A stretch of DNA of 64,000 nucleotides from Pararhodobacter zhoushanensis (GCF_003990445.1 NZ_REEZ01000003.1:468635-532634), one strand, 5' to 3'; shown: positions 35,415 to 45,703, counted from the first letter of the stretch. Program-made: numbers and translations. Notes: generated by a model from the letters alone, not told the origin.

Positions 35415-36059
35415 ATGTCTGCGAACGTTCGAGTGAAGATCTGCGGCCTGACCCGGCCGCAGGACATTGACGCCGTGGTTGCAGCGCAGGCCGCCTATGG
35501 CGGTCTGGTGTTCTTCCCCAAATCCCCCCGCGCGGTGAGCATCGCACAAGCGCGCGACCTGTCGCTGGCGTCCCCGGTCGGGCTGGCGCGTGTCGGGCTG
35601 TTCGTCAATCCTGACGACGCGCTGCTGGATGCTGTACTGGCCGAAGTCCCGCTGGATATTCTTCAACTGCACGGCACAGAATCGCCCGGGCGCGTGTCCG
35701 AATTGCGGGCTCGTCACGGGTTGCCGGTGATGAAGGCGGTCGGCGTCGCCGGGCCCGAGGATCTGGGCGCGCTGACGACTTACGGCAGCGTGGCCGACAT
35801 GCTGCTGGTCGATGCCAAACCGCCGCGCGATGCCGTCCTGCCGGGCGGCAACGGTCTGGCGTTTGACTGGCGCCTGATCGCCGGTCGGCGCTGGCCGGTG
35901 CCGTGGATGCTGGCCGGGGGGCTGACGCCAGACAATGTGCGCGAGGCGATTTTGCTCACCGGGGCGACGCAGGTCGATGTCTCGTCGGGCGTTGAAAGCG
36001 CGCCGGGCGTCAAGGACGCCGACGCGATTGCCCGCTTCACCGCAGCCGCCAAAGGCTGA
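35415..36059 (+). CDS. trpF: Phosphoribosylanthranilate isomerase
   Basis: A 214-residue (beta/alpha)8 barrel that converts phosphoribosylanthranilate to CdRP in tryptophan synthesis. It shows [12 protein letters not shown] with the catalytic Cys, [17 protein letters not shown] with the catalytic Asp and [11 protein letters not shown]. The ATG at 35415 lies 7 bases after the LapA stop. trpB is 2.1 kb downstream and trpA at the window end, all on the same strand but with unrelated genes between. Confidence 0.96.
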   Translation: MSANVRVKICGLTRPQDIDAVVAAQAAYGGLVFFPKSPRAVSIAQARDLSLASPVGLARVGLFVNPDDALLDAVLAEVPLDILQLHGTESPGRVSELRARHGLPVMKAVGVAGPEDLGALTTYGSVADMLLVDAKPPRDAVLPGGNGLAFDWRLIAGRRWPVPWMLAGGLTPDNVREAILLTGATQVDVSSGVESAPGVKDADAIARFTAAAKG

Positions 36060-36085
36060 GGCGCGCGGGCATCGCGGCGCAGGCG

Positions 36086-36862
36086 TCAGCGCGTCGGAAC
36101 GATCGCCAGATCGCGGATCTCACCGTCGACGCCTTGCAGTTCCCACGACTGCGTCACCGCGCCGGTCTCAAGATCCACGACATTGAGCGCGCCATTCGCC
36201 GCCAGCCACGCGGTGTTTTCCCCCTCGACTGAGCTTGCAATGTCAAAGCCGATGAGCCCCGACAGCTGTTCGCCCAGCATCCCGATCACAACATTGGTGC
36301 CATCATTGGGTGGGCTCTGCATCAGGAGTGCGCTCATCTCGGTGTCGATGTTGTACATCGCCGTCTCGGACGGGCGACCAACGCTGTTGATATAGGCGCT
36401 GCCCACGACCATCGGCGTCTGGGTGTTGTGCTCTCCCTGCGGGTCGAAGCTGAGCGGCCCGTCCATCTCGACCGCGCCCGACGTCAGATCGACGCGTTGG
36501 TTGACCGTGCCGGACATGAAGCGCAACGCATCGGCTTGCGGGTTGATCTCGACGATCACCGGCACGCCGTCTTCGATTGGCAGGCGCTCGTTCACGTTGA
36601 CGATGGTGCTGATTCGGCCGGTGCGCCAGTCGATGTTGACCACTTGCCAGTCATTGGTCACGCCGATCAGCTGCTCGGTATTGGGCCGCCAGTCGATGCC
36701 CAACAGCCGACCCGAGGTCAGCTCGACCGTGTCGGTAACCGTTGCGGTTGTTGTGTTGATCACCACCAACGTGCTGTCGCCGGTCAGGCCAATGGCGGTC
36801 TGCGCAGAGGCTGCAGTGCCCGCCACAAGCGCGGCGGTCGAGAGTGTCAGGATCAAACGCAT
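36086..36862 (-). CDS. DUF4394 secreted beta-propeller-like protein
   Basis: A 258-residue exported protein with a signal peptide (LILTLSTAALVAGTAASAQ) and repeated short strands such as AIGLTGDSTLVVINTTTATV and LLGIDWRPNTEQLIGV, matching DUF4394. The start at 36862 follows GAGG; an ATG four codons earlier lacks an RBS. It interrupts the plus-strand trp region in the opposite direction, with a small secreted protein gene upstream on the same strand. Function unknown. Confidence 0.8.
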   Translation of the reverse strand: MRLILTLSTAALVAGTAASAQTAIGLTGDSTLVVINTTTATVTDTVELTSGRLLGIDWRPNTEQLIGVTNDWQVVNIDWRTGRISTIVNVNERLPIEDGVPVIVEINPQADALRFMSGTVNQRVDLTSGAVEMDGPLSFDPQGEHNTQTPMVVGSAYINSVGRPSETAMYNIDTEMSALLMQSPPNDGTNVVIGMLGEQLSGLIGFDIASSVEGENTAWLAANGALNVVDLETGAVTQSWELQGVDGEIRDLAIVPTR

Positions 36863-36952
36863 GGGAAACCTCATCAGAGTGGGCTGGCTGCCGCGTACCG
36901 GCGCCTTGCCAAACCAACGGGGGAGGCGTGTTAGGGTTTCAACACGCGGTGA

Positions 36953-37162
36953 TCACAGACCTGTGACCGGGCGGTCTTTCGCTGCCTCATCAAGCGATGC
37001 ATCGGGAACGCGGGGTGTCATGACGAGCGTGCCGACAAGGCCCACGGTGATCGAGGCCGTGGCGACCGAGCCGCTGGCTTGCGTGCTGCGTGCCGGAGAC
37101 GCCGCCAGCGCCCCCTGCGCGAGCAGAGCGATGAAGGGGAGGACGAGAAGGCGGTGGGCCAT
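36953..37162 (-). CDS. Small secreted or membrane protein
   Basis: A 69-residue frame with a clear signal-peptide-like N-terminus (MAHRLLVLPFIALLAQGALA) and a second hydrophobic stretch (TASITVGLVGTLVM). GGAG lies 7 bases before the ATG. It could be co-transcribed with the DUF4394 gene, 90 bases downstream. No family recognised; a real gene is likely but not certain. Confidence 0.5.
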   Translation of the reverse strand: MAHRLLVLPFIALLAQGALAASPARSTQASGSVATASITVGLVGTLVMTPRVPDASLDEAAKDRPVTGL

Positions 37163-37354
37163 GAGGGACTCCAGAGTGCGGGGCCGTCTTGCGCGGGTTA
37201 CAGGTGATAACGCGCGCGTGTTCAGATAGTTTCACGCAGCTGTGAAGTTTTTCCGGCGCTCGGCGGAATATTCGCCGAAAAGATGGCCGCGGGGGTGAAA
37301 AGAGTTACGGGACGAGGGGTTGAACCCGGTCCGTGCGGCGCTACCGTGGCCCCC

Positions 37355-38125
37355 ATGACGCAAGACCGGAAAAAAGGCCCGGTGCAAGGCCCTGAAGGGG
37401 AACGCCCGTCGCGGCGGTTGTCATCTGTTGTGATCGTTCTCGTTGGGGTCGGGGTGACGGCGGGCGGGTTGGTTGCCTATTGCAGCCTCGAACAGGCACG
37501 CAGCCCTCCCGCGCTGGACGCCGCGCTGCGCAGCGCGCTCAGCACCTGCGATGCCGATGGTGTGCGCCGTGCCCTGTCGCGCGGTGCCGATCCCAACGTC
37601 AGCCCCTTTGTCAGCGCCGCCGCGCCGCAAGCAGACATCCCTGCCGTGCGCCCGCTCGCAGGGACAAGCCGACGGCCTGTTATGGCGTTTGGCTCGTGCC
37701 CCACGCCTGCCGTGCTGCAAGCGATGGTTGATGGAGGGGCCGATCTGACTCCGGACCTGCGACGACTGGCTGACCGCGCCATGCGTCCGCCGCGTCCGCA
37801 GGTTATCGCCTGGCTGCTTGACAACGGGTTGTCGGCGCAGACCCGATGGCCCAACGCGGAAGGGTGGGAAACCCTGTGCCACCGCGCGGCGCGCAGTGCG
37901 CAGGCCGAGGTGTTGCGCGTCGTTCTGGACGCGGGTGCCGATCCCAACGGCCGAGACAGCGGCGGGCTGACGCCACTGGCGCGCTTGCGTCACGACATGG
38001 CGCGGGCGCTCGCGAACCGTGGACGTCCGCAAAGCACCCGCGACCCCGGTAATCTGGCAAATGACCCCGATGAGCGCTTTGCGGATGTCATTGCCATGTT
38101 GCAGGAGGCAGGCGGAACAGAGTAG
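37355..38125 (+). CDS. Membrane-anchored ankyrin-repeat protein
   Basis: A 256-residue protein with one transmembrane helix (about residues 23-44, [20 protein letters not shown]) and ankyrin-like repeats after it ([49 protein letters not shown]). The start is uncertain: an in-frame ATG at 37283 would add 24 residues, and neither has a strong RBS. It ends 28 bases before trpB and is probably read through into it. The binding partner is unknown. Confidence 0.75.
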   Translation: MTQDRKKGPVQGPEGERPSRRLSSVVIVLVGVGVTAGGLVAYCSLEQARSPPALDAALRSALSTCDADGVRRALSRGADPNVSPFVSAAAPQADIPAVRPLAGTSRRPVMAFGSCPTPAVLQAMVDGGADLTPDLRRLADRAMRPPRPQVIAWLLDNGLSAQTRWPNAEGWETLCHRAARSAQAEVLRVVLDAGADPNGRDSGGLTPLARLRHDMARALANRGRPQSTRDPGNLANDPDERFADVIAMLQEAGGTE

Positions 38126-38153
38126 GCAGAGACAAGCCACGAGGGGGATCCCC

Positions 38154-39386
38154 ATGCCTGATGACCTGAAAAATTCCTTTATGAGCGGCCCCGATGATGC
38201 GGGGCGGTTCGGTATCTTTGGCGGACGTTTCGTCTCGGAAACGCTGATGCCGCTGATCCTTGAACTTGAAGAGCGCTACGAGTTCGCCAAGACCGACCCG
38301 AGCTTCTGGGCCGAGATGGACGATCTGTGGAAAAACTACGTGGGTCGCCCCTCGCCACTGTATCTGGCACAGCGCCTGACCGATGAGCTGGGCGGGGCCA
38401 AGGTTTACCTCAAGCGCGAAGAGCTGAACCACACCGGCGCGCACAAGATCAACAACGTGCTGGGCCAGATCATTCTGGCGCGGCGCATGGGCAAGACCCG
38501 GATCATCGCCGAAACCGGCGCGGGCCAGCACGGCGTGGCCACGGCCACGGTCTGCGCCAAGTTCGGGCTGAAATGCATCGTCTATATGGGCGCCACCGAC
38601 GTCGAGCGTCAGGCCCCCAACGTGTTCCGGATGCGCCTGCTGGGGGCCGAGGTGATCCCCGTCACCAGCGGTCGCGGCACGCTGAAAGACGCGATGAACG
38701 ACGCGCTGCGCGATTGGGTGACCAATGTGCGCGACACGTTCTATTGCATCGGCACGGTCGCCGGGCCGCACCCGTACCCGGCGATGGTGCGCGATTTCCA
38801 GTCGATCATCGGCAAGGAAACCCGCTGGCAGCTGGAAGAGCAGGAAGGCGTTGGTCGTCTGCCTGACACCATCGTCGCCTGTGTCGGCGGTGGCTCGAAC
38901 GCGATGGGGCTGTTCCACCCGTTCCTCGATGACGAATCGGTGCGTATCATCGGGGTCGAGGCCGGCGGCCACGGCGTCGACGACCGCATGGAGCATTGCG
39001 CCTCGCTGACCGGCGGGCGCCCCGGCGTGCTGCACGGCAACCGGACGTATCTGTTGCAGGACGCGGACGGTCAGATCCTTGAGGGGCACTCGATTTCGGC
39101 GGGCCTCGATTATCCCGGCATCGGGCCGGAACATTCGTGGCTGCACGATATCGGCCGGGCCGAGTATGTGTCGATCACCGATGACGAGGCGCTGGAGGCG
39201 TTCCAGCAGCTGTGCCGGACCGAGGGCATCATCCCCGCGCTGGAAAGCGCGCATGCGATGGCCCATGTCGCCAAGATCGCGCCGGGTCTGCCCAAGGACC
39301 ATATAATCGTGGTGAACCTGTCGGGTCGCGGCGACAAGGACATCTTCACCGTCGCCAAGCATCTGGGTTTCGAGATGAAGGTCTGA
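38154..39386 (+). CDS. trpB: Tryptophan synthase beta chain
   Basis: A 410-residue PLP enzyme that joins indole and serine to make tryptophan. The PLP lysine is Lys98 in [10 protein letters not shown] and the phosphate loop is GGGSNAMG. The N-terminal [17 protein letters not shown] is typical of TrpB1. RBS GAGGGGG precedes the ATG. Its alpha partner starts at 63830, 24 kb away, so the synthase subunits are not co-transcribed here. A repeat element follows the stop. Confidence 0.98.
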   Translation: MPDDLKNSFMSGPDDAGRFGIFGGRFVSETLMPLILELEERYEFAKTDPSFWAEMDDLWKNYVGRPSPLYLAQRLTDELGGAKVYLKREELNHTGAHKINNVLGQIILARRMGKTRIIAETGAGQHGVATATVCAKFGLKCIVYMGATDVERQAPNVFRMRLLGAEVIPVTSGRGTLKDAMNDALRDWVTNVRDTFYCIGTVAGPHPYPAMVRDFQSIIGKETRWQLEEQEGVGRLPDTIVACVGGGSNAMGLFHPFLDDESVRIIGVEAGGHGVDDRMEHCASLTGGRPGVLHGNRTYLLQDADGQILEGHSISAGLDYPGIGPEHSWLHDIGRAEYVSITDDEALEAFQQLCRTEGIIPALESAHAMAHVAKIAPGLPKDHIIVVNLSGRGDKDIFTVAKHLGFEMKV

Positions 39387-39390
39387 GACC

Positions 39391-39502
39391 GGGCGCGGCG
39401 GGCCTCGGGGGCATCGAGCCCCCTCGGCCCGCTCGGGGGGCGCTGCCCCCCGCCGGGCCTTGCAGGCCCGCCCCCCGGGATATTTAGGGCATAAAGTTGG
39501 AG
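39391..39502. repeat. GGATATTT intergenic element, copy H
   Basis: Plus orientation after trpB: successive stems (CTCGGGGGC.../GCCCCC, GGGGGGCGCTGCCCCCC, GGGCCTTGCAGGCCC) then CCCCCCGGGATATTTAGGGC and ATAAAGTTGG. It is very close to copy I after glnE, including the ATAAAGTTGG tail. Confidence 0.7.
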
Positions 39503-39527
39503 CGCCGTGAGGTGCTCCTTTTGCGTT

Positions 39528-39923
39528 TCAGCGCAGGATCGGCGGGCCGTCGTTGTGGCGCTCGACCAGACCGGCGCGCAGGCTGGAGCCGATGCGTTCG
39601 GCCATCGTGAGCCAGGCTTTGGCGATGTCGGGGGGAAGCTGGCGGTTCAGGGCCAGTTCGAACAGCCCCAGCCAGGCGGAGAACATGCCGGGCCGGACGT
39701 TGCCGGCGGCTTTATGAACCAGCATCGGATTGCCGTCATAGCTGCGCTCATACAGGATCGCGTTGCGCCAGAAGCCGGCGATCCTGGCCTCATGCGCAGG
39801 CCAGTCGGTGACATGGGCGGCGAAGACCGGCCCAAGGCCCGGATGCTGGCGGATGAGCGCGTAGAACTCGGCGACGACGGCGTCGATCTGTTCAGGGGTG
39901 ATGTCGAAACGGGGCGGTATCAT
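39528..39923 (-). CDS. Group III truncated haemoglobin
   Basis: A 131-residue globin of the 2-on-2 group III type. Family landmarks are the N-terminal ITPEQIDAVVAEFYALIRQHP, the YERSYDGNPMLVHKA segment with the proximal-side His in the F-helix region, and FSAWLGLFELAL with the conserved Trp. It binds haem and probably oxygen or NO; its physiological role is not settled. The ATG at 39923 gives the usual length. It may be co-transcribed with the DUF2237 gene 46 bases upstream. Confidence 0.87.
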   Translation of the reverse strand: MIPPRFDITPEQIDAVVAEFYALIRQHPGLGPVFAAHVTDWPAHEARIAGFWRNAILYERSYDGNPMLVHKAAGNVRPGMFSAWLGLFELALNRQLPPDIAKAWLTMAERIGSSLRAGLVERHNDGPPILR

Positions 39924-39969
39924 GCACGGTATCTGCGCCGCGCCTTGCGTTGGTGCAAGAGACACATGG

Positions 39970-40353
39970 TCACAGGCCGCTACCCTCATCCACTGCGCAG
40001 CTTTGCAGCACGTCCAGCGGCACAATCGCCAGCGTGGCAAGGTGGGTGGCGCGCAGGCGGACGCGGGGCGCGGCCCCTTCGTCGTGGGCCTGCAGGAAGC
40101 GCGCGGCGCACAGGCACCACTGGTCGCCGGGCTTGAGACCGGCAAAACCGTATTCAGGGCGCGGGGTGCTCAGGTCATTGCCGAGGTATTTGGAGAAGGC
40201 AAGAAACTCGGCCGTCATCTCGGCGCAGACGGTATGGCGGCCGGTGTCCTCGTCGCCGGTGTCGCAGCAGCCGTTGCGATAAAAGCCGGTCACCGGGTCC
40301 AGCGAACAGGCTTCCAGCGCCCCGCCGAGCACGTTGAGTGAAGCGTCGGGCAT
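39970..40353 (-). CDS. DUF2237 family protein
   Basis: A 127-residue protein with the DUF2237 pattern NVLGGALEACSLDPVTGFYR, GCCDTGDEDTGRHTVCAEMT and GLKPGDQWCLCAARFLQA. It has five or more conserved-looking Cys residues. Function is unknown but the family is highly conserved. Start at 40353. It lies upstream of the truncated globin gene. Confidence 0.9.
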   Translation of the reverse strand: MPDASLNVLGGALEACSLDPVTGFYRNGCCDTGDEDTGRHTVCAEMTAEFLAFSKYLGNDLSTPRPEYGFAGLKPGDQWCLCAARFLQAHDEGAAPRVRLRATHLATLAIVPLDVLQSCAVDEGSGL

Positions 40354-40449
40354 GTCGTCTCCTTTTGCCGATACGGGCTTTGGCAGGCAGCCTAGCACAA
40401 ATCCAAAGCCCGTGGCGGGTCACAATACCTTACGCATGCCGGCCCTTGG

Positions 40450-41628
40450 CTATTCCTCGGGCTGGGGTGTGGCCAGAGGCGAAAGACTGTCGGCAATGGC
40501 GCGGAGCATGGCGATGTTGGCATCCATGACCCCCGGCTCACGGAACGCGCGGTCGGCACTGTTCACGGCGATCACCACATTGCGGTCGCGGTCGATCCAG
40601 ATGAACTGGCCATAGACGCCGCGCGCGTAGACTTCACCCGGCGCAGCCGCGGGGGGTATCCACCACTGATAGCCATAGCCGACATCCCCCGGCGCGCTGG
40701 CGGCGGTGGATTGGGCAACCCAATCGGCGGGGATGATCTGGCGGCCTTGCCAGACGCCGCCCTGTTCGACAAGCTGACCCAGCCGCGCATAATCGCGCGT
40801 CGTCAGGTTCAGCCCGCCCAGCACAAAGGCGACGCCGTGGCCGTCGGTGACGTAATAGGGCGCACGCTCGAGCCCAAGCGGGATGAACAGGCGTTCCTGC
40901 ATCAGATCGGGGATCGTGCGGCCCGTGGCACCCCGGATCACCATGCTGATCACATGCGTATCAATCGACACGTAATGCCATTCGGTGCCCGGCGGGGCGA
41001 TGCGACCGGTCTGCCCGGCGGAGAACCCGTCCATCGAGCCGCCCAGTGCCAGCACCCGGCCCATGCGGTTGATGTCGGACCAGAAGTCGAGATAGTCCTC
41101 ATTGAACGCCACGCCCGACGCCATGTTCAGCACGTTGCGGATGCTGGCCCCGTCATAGGCCGAGCCGCGCAGTTCAGGCGCGTATTGCGTCACCGGGGCG
41201 TCCAGATCGGGGATCGTGCCGTCAGCGACCAGCGTGCCCAGCAGCAGCGACAGTGCACTTTTCGCCACCGACCACGAGACGCGCAGATCCTGCGGATCGG
41301 TGCCAAGTCGGTAATTCTCATACACCAGCGCGCCGTCGTGCAAGACCACGGTGGCGGTCACATGGCGGGCCTCTTGCCACGCGTCGAACCCCTCGGGCAT
41401 CTGCGCGGGCGTGCCCTGCGGCAGGACCGAGGGCGTGCCGCCCTGCATGGCCGCGCTGTGGAACAGCGTGTCCATATGCGAGAAGTTCTGCACGATGCGG
41501 TCCTCGGCGAACAGCGAGTTGACCGCCATCAGCCGCGTCAGATCCTCGCGCTTCCAGAAGCCCACAGCGGCGGCCAGCACCACAAGCACCAAGACCACCC
41601 AGCCCAATCTCTTGAAAAATTTGCGCAT
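40450..41628 (-). CDS. Membrane-anchored serine hydrolase (beta-lactamase/class C type)
   Basis: A 392-residue beta-lactamase-fold serine hydrolase. An uncleaved N-terminal anchor (about 9-24) precedes the domain. The active-site SxxK is Ser120-Lys123 in SWSVAKSA, the YxN-like motif is HYVSID, and the late segment GVYGQFIWIDRDRNVV is typical of the 6-aminohexanoate-dimer hydrolase/EstB group. It probably acts in the periplasm on an ester or amide; resistance function is not implied. RBS GGGAGGAGCG precedes the ATG. Confidence 0.87.
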   Translation of the reverse strand: MRKFFKRLGWVVLVLVVLAAAVGFWKREDLTRLMAVNSLFAEDRIVQNFSHMDTLFHSAAMQGGTPSVLPQGTPAQMPEGFDAWQEARHVTATVVLHDGALVYENYRLGTDPQDLRVSWSVAKSALSLLLGTLVADGTIPDLDAPVTQYAPELRGSAYDGASIRNVLNMASGVAFNEDYLDFWSDINRMGRVLALGGSMDGFSAGQTGRIAPPGTEWHYVSIDTHVISMVIRGATGRTIPDLMQERLFIPLGLERAPYYVTDGHGVAFVLGGLNLTTRDYARLGQLVEQGGVWQGRQIIPADWVAQSTAASAPGDVGYGYQWWIPPAAAPGEVYARGVYGQFIWIDRDRNVVIAVNSADRAFREPGVMDANIAMLRAIADSLSPLATPQPEE

Positions 41629-41833
41629 GATCGCTCCTCCCGCTGCCACTGTGACACGAGCGCGCTGCAAGACAAGCGTGACGAGGCGGCAAAGCCTGCG
41701 ATCCCTCTTGACGGCTGGCCCCGCGCCGCCGTATCGCAGCGCTTGCAACGCGGGCCTGACGGGCCGGGCGCTGTGCTCGGGTCCGTCGTGCGGCCAGCTG
41801 GCCAACGGCCGATCCCCTTTTGAAAGCGTGAGA

Positions 41834-42772
41834 ATGGCAGCGTGGGGCGCGTCCTCGGGCGACCTGATCGTGGATCGGCGGTTCGCCTTTGCCGAAGGGC
41901 TGGCGGCCGAGGGCGATCTGGCGGCGGCGATCGAGCTGTTGACCGAGGCGTTGGAGCGGGTGCCCGACTGGGCAGCGGGCTGGTTCCGGCTGGGCGAGTG
42001 GCATGAGGGCGCAGGCGCGCAAGATGCCGCTTGTGCTGCGTGGGAACGCGCCTTGGCGCTGGACCCGGCGGACCGGCTGGGGGCGGGCATCAAGCGCGAT
42101 CTGGCACGCCGGGTGCCGGTGATCGAGACGCTGCCTTCGGCCTTTGTCGAGACGCTGTTCGACCAATACGCCGCCAAGTTCGACACCGCGCTGGTGGAGA
42201 AACTGGAGTATCGCGCGCCCGATCTGTTGCAGGCCGCGCTTGAGGGGCGGCATTTTGCCCGCGCCATGGATCTGGGCTGCGGCACCGGCCTGGCAGGAGA
42301 GGCGTTTCGTGGCGCTGTCGGTTGGCTGGCGGGCTGCGATCTGTCGGCGGCGATGCTGGCGCAGGCGCAGGCGAAGGGGGTCTATGACCAGCTGGGCAAG
42401 GCCGATCTGGCCGAGCTGGCACTGGGCGCGCAGTATGATCTGATCCTTGCCGCCGATGTCTTCGTCTACCTCGGCGCTCTGGAGCGGATCGTTGCGTGGT
42501 GCGCCGGGTCGCTGACACCTGAGGGCGTGCTGGCCTTCACCGTTGAGGCGGGCGAGGCGCCGCTGACCCTGCGCGAAAGCCGCCGTTTTGCCCATTCGCG
42601 GGACTACGTCGAGGCCGTGCTGGCGGCGGCGGGGTTCACGGCGGTGCAGATCACGGATGCCGTGCTGCGCCGGGACCGGGGGGCGGCGATCCACGGGTTT
42701 GTCGTGGTGGCGCAAGGTCTTGTACGGCAGGCCCGCTGGCAGAGTGATGGCGAAGATGCGGTGCTGGCCTGA
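41834..42772 (+). CDS. TPR-containing class I SAM methyltransferase
   Basis: A 312-residue protein. The N-terminal 90 residues form TPR-like helices (AEGLAAEGDLAAAIELLTEA, AWERALALDPAD). The methyltransferase domain has the SAM-binding motif AMDLGCGTGLAGEAF (near 150), ending in a C-terminal sheet. The segment ETLFDQYAAKFDTALVEKL resembles the small-molecule or protein methyltransferases near TPR modules. Its substrate is unknown. It is divergent from the serine hydrolase gene; the 205-base gap holds no gene. glnE follows. Confidence 0.83.
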   Translation: MAAWGASSGDLIVDRRFAFAEGLAAEGDLAAAIELLTEALERVPDWAAGWFRLGEWHEGAGAQDAACAAWERALALDPADRLGAGIKRDLARRVPVIETLPSAFVETLFDQYAAKFDTALVEKLEYRAPDLLQAALEGRHFARAMDLGCGTGLAGEAFRGAVGWLAGCDLSAAMLAQAQAKGVYDQLGKADLAELALGAQYDLILAADVFVYLGALERIVAWCAGSLTPEGVLAFTVEAGEAPLTLRESRRFAHSRDYVEAVLAAAGFTAVQITDAVLRRDRGAAIHGFVVVAQGLVRQARWQSDGEDAVLA

Positions 42773-42801
42773 GGGCTGGCGTTGACCTCAGCCGCTGGCC
42801 G

Positions 42802-45594
42802 ATGGCTAATCACGCTATGAATGATTTCGCGCACCGACTCACCCGCTCGCCCTTGCCCTTCGATCCCGCCGCCGGGCGCGATGCCGCCGAGAGCTTCGCC
42901 GATCTTGCGCCCGAGCTGCGCGGGCTGCTGGCGGGCGCGGCGGGGTGCAGCCCGTTTCTCAAGCAGATCATGGGGCAGGAACAGGACTGGCTGCGCGAAG
43001 CGCTCGCCACCTCGCCCGAGGCGGCGCTGAATGGCGCGCTGGGCGCACTGACCCCGGATGGACCCGCCGCCACCGGCTCTGCCCTGCGCCGCGCGAAACG
43101 GCGGGTGGGGCTGTTGGCGGCGCTGGCCGATCTGGGCGGCGTGTGGTCGCTGGAACAGGTGACCGGCGCACTCACCCGCCTTGCCGATACCGCCGTGCAG
43201 CGCGCGCTGGCCACGCATCTGGCCGAGGAGATCCGCCGTGGCAAGATCCCCGGCGCGGAACCCGGCGATGAGGAAAACGGCGCGGGCATGGTGGTTTTCG
43301 CCATGGGAAAGATGGGCGCAGGCGAGCTGAACTACTCGTCCGACATTGACCTGATCTGCCTCTTTGACGAGAGCCGCTTTGAGCCGGATACGTGGCACGA
43401 GGCGCGGCAGGCCTTCATCCGCGCCACGCGCAAGATGGCGGCGATGCTCAACGACCCGACGGGCGAGGGCTATGTGTTCCGCACCGATCTGCGCTTGCGG
43501 CCCGATGCCAGCGTGACGCCGGTCTGCATCTCGATGGAGGCGGCCGAACGGTATTACGAAAGCCTCGGGCGAACGTGGGAACGTGCCGCGTGGATCAAGG
43601 CACGGCCTTGCGCGGGCGATCTGATGGCGGGCGAGAAATTTCAGGAGGTGCTGCGGCCCTTCGTCTGGCGGCGGCATCTGGATTTCGCGTCGATTCAGGA
43701 CGCGCATGAGATGATCCGCCGTATCCGCGAGCATAAGGGGCTGGCGGGCGCGCTGGTGCTCGATGGCCATAACCTGAAGCTGGGGCGGGGCGGTATCCGC
43801 GAGATCGAGTTCTTCACCCAGACCCGCCAGCTGATCGCCGGGGGCCGTGACACCGACCTTCGCCGCCGCGATACGGTCGGCGGGCTGGCGGCGCTGGCGC
43901 AAAAGGGCTGGGTGCCTGAGAACGTCGCGCAGGAGTTGACGACGCTCTACCGCGATCACCGGCAGCTGGAGCACCGGCTGCAGATGGTCCATGACACGCA
44001 GACGCAGATCCTGCCCAATACCCGCGAGAACTGGGACCGCATTGCCCGGTTCGAGGGCGAGGGAGACACCGACGCCTATCTGCGCGGTTTGCGCGGGCGG
44101 CTGGAACGGGTCGCGGCGCTGACCGAGGAGTTCTTCCAACCCGGCGAGGCCACGCCGCGCCCGGAACTCAGCGACCAGCAGCGCAACATCGTGCGCGGCT
44201 GGCGCTCGTATCCCGCCCTGCGCTCGGCCCGCGCGCAGGAGATCTTCACCCGGCTCGAGCCTGATATCCTGACGCGCCTGCTGCGTTCGGCCACGCCGGA
44301 CGAGGCAATCGTCGGGTTTGACCATTTCTTGTCCGGCCTGCCTGCCGGGGTGCAGCTGTTTTCGCTGTTCGAGGCCAATCCGACGCTGATTGACCTGTTG
44401 ATCGACATCCTGACCACCTCGTCCGTGCTCAGTCAGTATCTGGCGCGCAACGCAGGGGTCTTCGACGCGGTGATCGGTGGCGGGTTCTTTGCCGACTGGC
44501 CGGGGGCGGCAGCGCTGACGGCGGATCTGACCGCCAAGCTTGAGGCCGCCGGGGATTATGAGCGCAAGCTCGATGCGGCGCGGGTCTGGATGAAGGAATG
44601 GCATTTCCGCGTCGGGGTGCATCACCTGCGCGGACTGATCGACGCTGCCGAAGCGGGCGGCCAATACGCCGCGCTGGCCGATGCGGTTATCGCCGCTGTC
44701 TGGCCCGCCGTCACCGCCGATTTCGCCCGCAAACACGGGCCCAAGCCGGGGCGCGGGGCGGTGGTGCTGGGCATGGGGTCACTGGGGGCAGGGCGGCTCA
44801 ATGCAGCGTCGGATCTGGACCTGATCGTGATCTATGACGCGGCGGGGCAGGAAGCCTCGGACGGACCGCGCCCGCTGGCGGCCCGGGCCTATTACGCCCG
44901 GCTGACACAGGCGCTGGTGACGGCGCTGTCGGCACCGATGGCGCAGGGGCAGCTGTACGAGGTCGACATGCGGTTGCGGCCTTCGGGGCGGCAGGGGCCG
45001 GTGGCGACCTCGCTGGAGGCGTTCAAGACCTATCAGCAGACCGAGGCCTGGACCTGGGAACACCTCGCCCTGACCCGCGCGCGGCGGGTGGCGGGGTCGA
45101 TTGACCTGGCTGACGAGGTTGAGGCGTTCCGCGTCGCGCTGCTGGCGCAGAAGGCGGGCGGGGCGGGCGTGGCCAAGGATGTCGCCGACATGCGCGGACG
45201 GCTGAAAGCCGCCAAGCCGGGTCAGGGCGCGCTGGAGGCCAAGGACGGGCCGGGACGGCTGCAGGATATCGAGCTGCTGGCGCAGATGCTGGCCCTGCAG
45301 GCCGCGTCCCCGGCGCGCCGGGTCGAGGCGCAGATCGCGGCGGGCAAACGCGCGGGGCTGATCGCGGGTGACGCGGCAGAGGCGCTGTTGGCGGGCTACC
45401 GGCTGCTCTGGCGCGTACAATGCTGCCTGCGGCTGCTGGCGGAACGCATCACCGATCCCGAGGCGCTGGGCGAAGGGGCGTGCGGGTTCCTGCTGCGCGA
45501 GACCGGGGCGGAGACGATTGAGGCGCTGCTGGAGCGGCTGGGTGCGGCGACGGAGGCGGCCTCGGGGGTGATCGACGCGGTGCTGGAGAGGTAG
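42802..45594 (+). CDS. glnE: Bifunctional glutamine synthetase adenylyltransferase/deadenylase
   Basis: A 930-residue GlnE that adds and removes AMP on glutamine synthetase under PII control. Both nucleotidyltransferase domains are visible: GAGELNYSSDIDLICLFD near residue 175 (deadenylylase half) and GAGRLNAASDLDLIVIYD near 658 (adenylylase half). The length is typical. The first ATG is at 42802; a second in-frame ATG at 42817 is also possible, and neither has a clear RBS. It lies 29 bases after the methyltransferase gene. Confidence 0.95.
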   Translation: MANHAMNDFAHRLTRSPLPFDPAAGRDAAESFADLAPELRGLLAGAAGCSPFLKQIMGQEQDWLREALATSPEAALNGALGALTPDGPAATGSALRRAKRRVGLLAALADLGGVWSLEQVTGALTRLADTAVQRALATHLAEEIRRGKIPGAEPGDEENGAGMVVFAMGKMGAGELNYSSDIDLICLFDESRFEPDTWHEARQAFIRATRKMAAMLNDPTGEGYVFRTDLRLRPDASVTPVCISMEAAERYYESLGRTWERAAWIKARPCAGDLMAGEKFQEVLRPFVWRRHLDFASIQDAHEMIRRIREHKGLAGALVLDGHNLKLGRGGIREIEFFTQTRQLIAGGRDTDLRRRDTVGGLAALAQKGWVPENVAQELTTLYRDHRQLEHRLQMVHDTQTQILPNTRENWDRIARFEGEGDTDAYLRGLRGRLERVAALTEEFFQPGEATPRPELSDQQRNIVRGWRSYPALRSARAQEIFTRLEPDILTRLLRSATPDEAIVGFDHFLSGLPAGVQLFSLFEANPTLIDLLIDILTTSSVLSQYLARNAGVFDAVIGGGFFADWPGAAALTADLTAKLEAAGDYERKLDAARVWMKEWHFRVGVHHLRGLIDAAEAGGQYAALADAVIAAVWPAVTADFARKHGPKPGRGAVVLGMGSLGAGRLNAASDLDLIVIYDAAGQEASDGPRPLAARAYYARLTQALVTALSAPMAQGQLYEVDMRLRPSGRQGPVATSLEAFKTYQQTEAWTWEHLALTRARRVAGSIDLADEVEAFRVALLAQKAGGAGVAKDVADMRGRLKAAKPGQGALEAKDGPGRLQDIELLAQMLALQAASPARRVEAQIAAGKRAGLIAGDAAEALLAGYRLLWRVQCCLRLLAERITDPEALGEGACGFLLRETGAETIEALLERLGAATEAASGVIDAVLER

Positions 45595-45596
45595 CG

Positions 45597-45703
45597 GCGG
45601 CGCTCGCCCCCATCGAGGGGGCTCGCGCCGCGCGGGGGGCGCTGCCCCCCACCGGGCCGTTCCGGCCCGCCCCCCGGGATATTTGAGGCATAAAGTTGGG
45701 TCG
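45597..45703. repeat. GGATATTT intergenic element, copy I
   Basis: Plus orientation after glnE: stems CGCTCGCCCCC.../GGGGGCTCGCG, GGGGGGCGCTGCCCCCC and GGGCCGTTCCGGCCC, then CCCCCCGGGATATTTGAGGC and ATAAAGTTGG. It is nearly identical to copy H. Confidence 0.7.

Noticed and set aside
36875-37354. A Trp leader or riboswitch for trpB in the gap before the ankyrin gene
   Set aside because: No frame with clustered Trp codons and no terminator/antiterminator pair was found. The short hairpin TTCAC...GTGAA near 37230 is not followed by T-runs.
42604-44736. A 710-codon minus-strand frame opposite glnE
   Set aside because: It crosses from glnE into the methyltransferase gene, with no recognisable domain; the plus-strand GlnE motifs are decisive.
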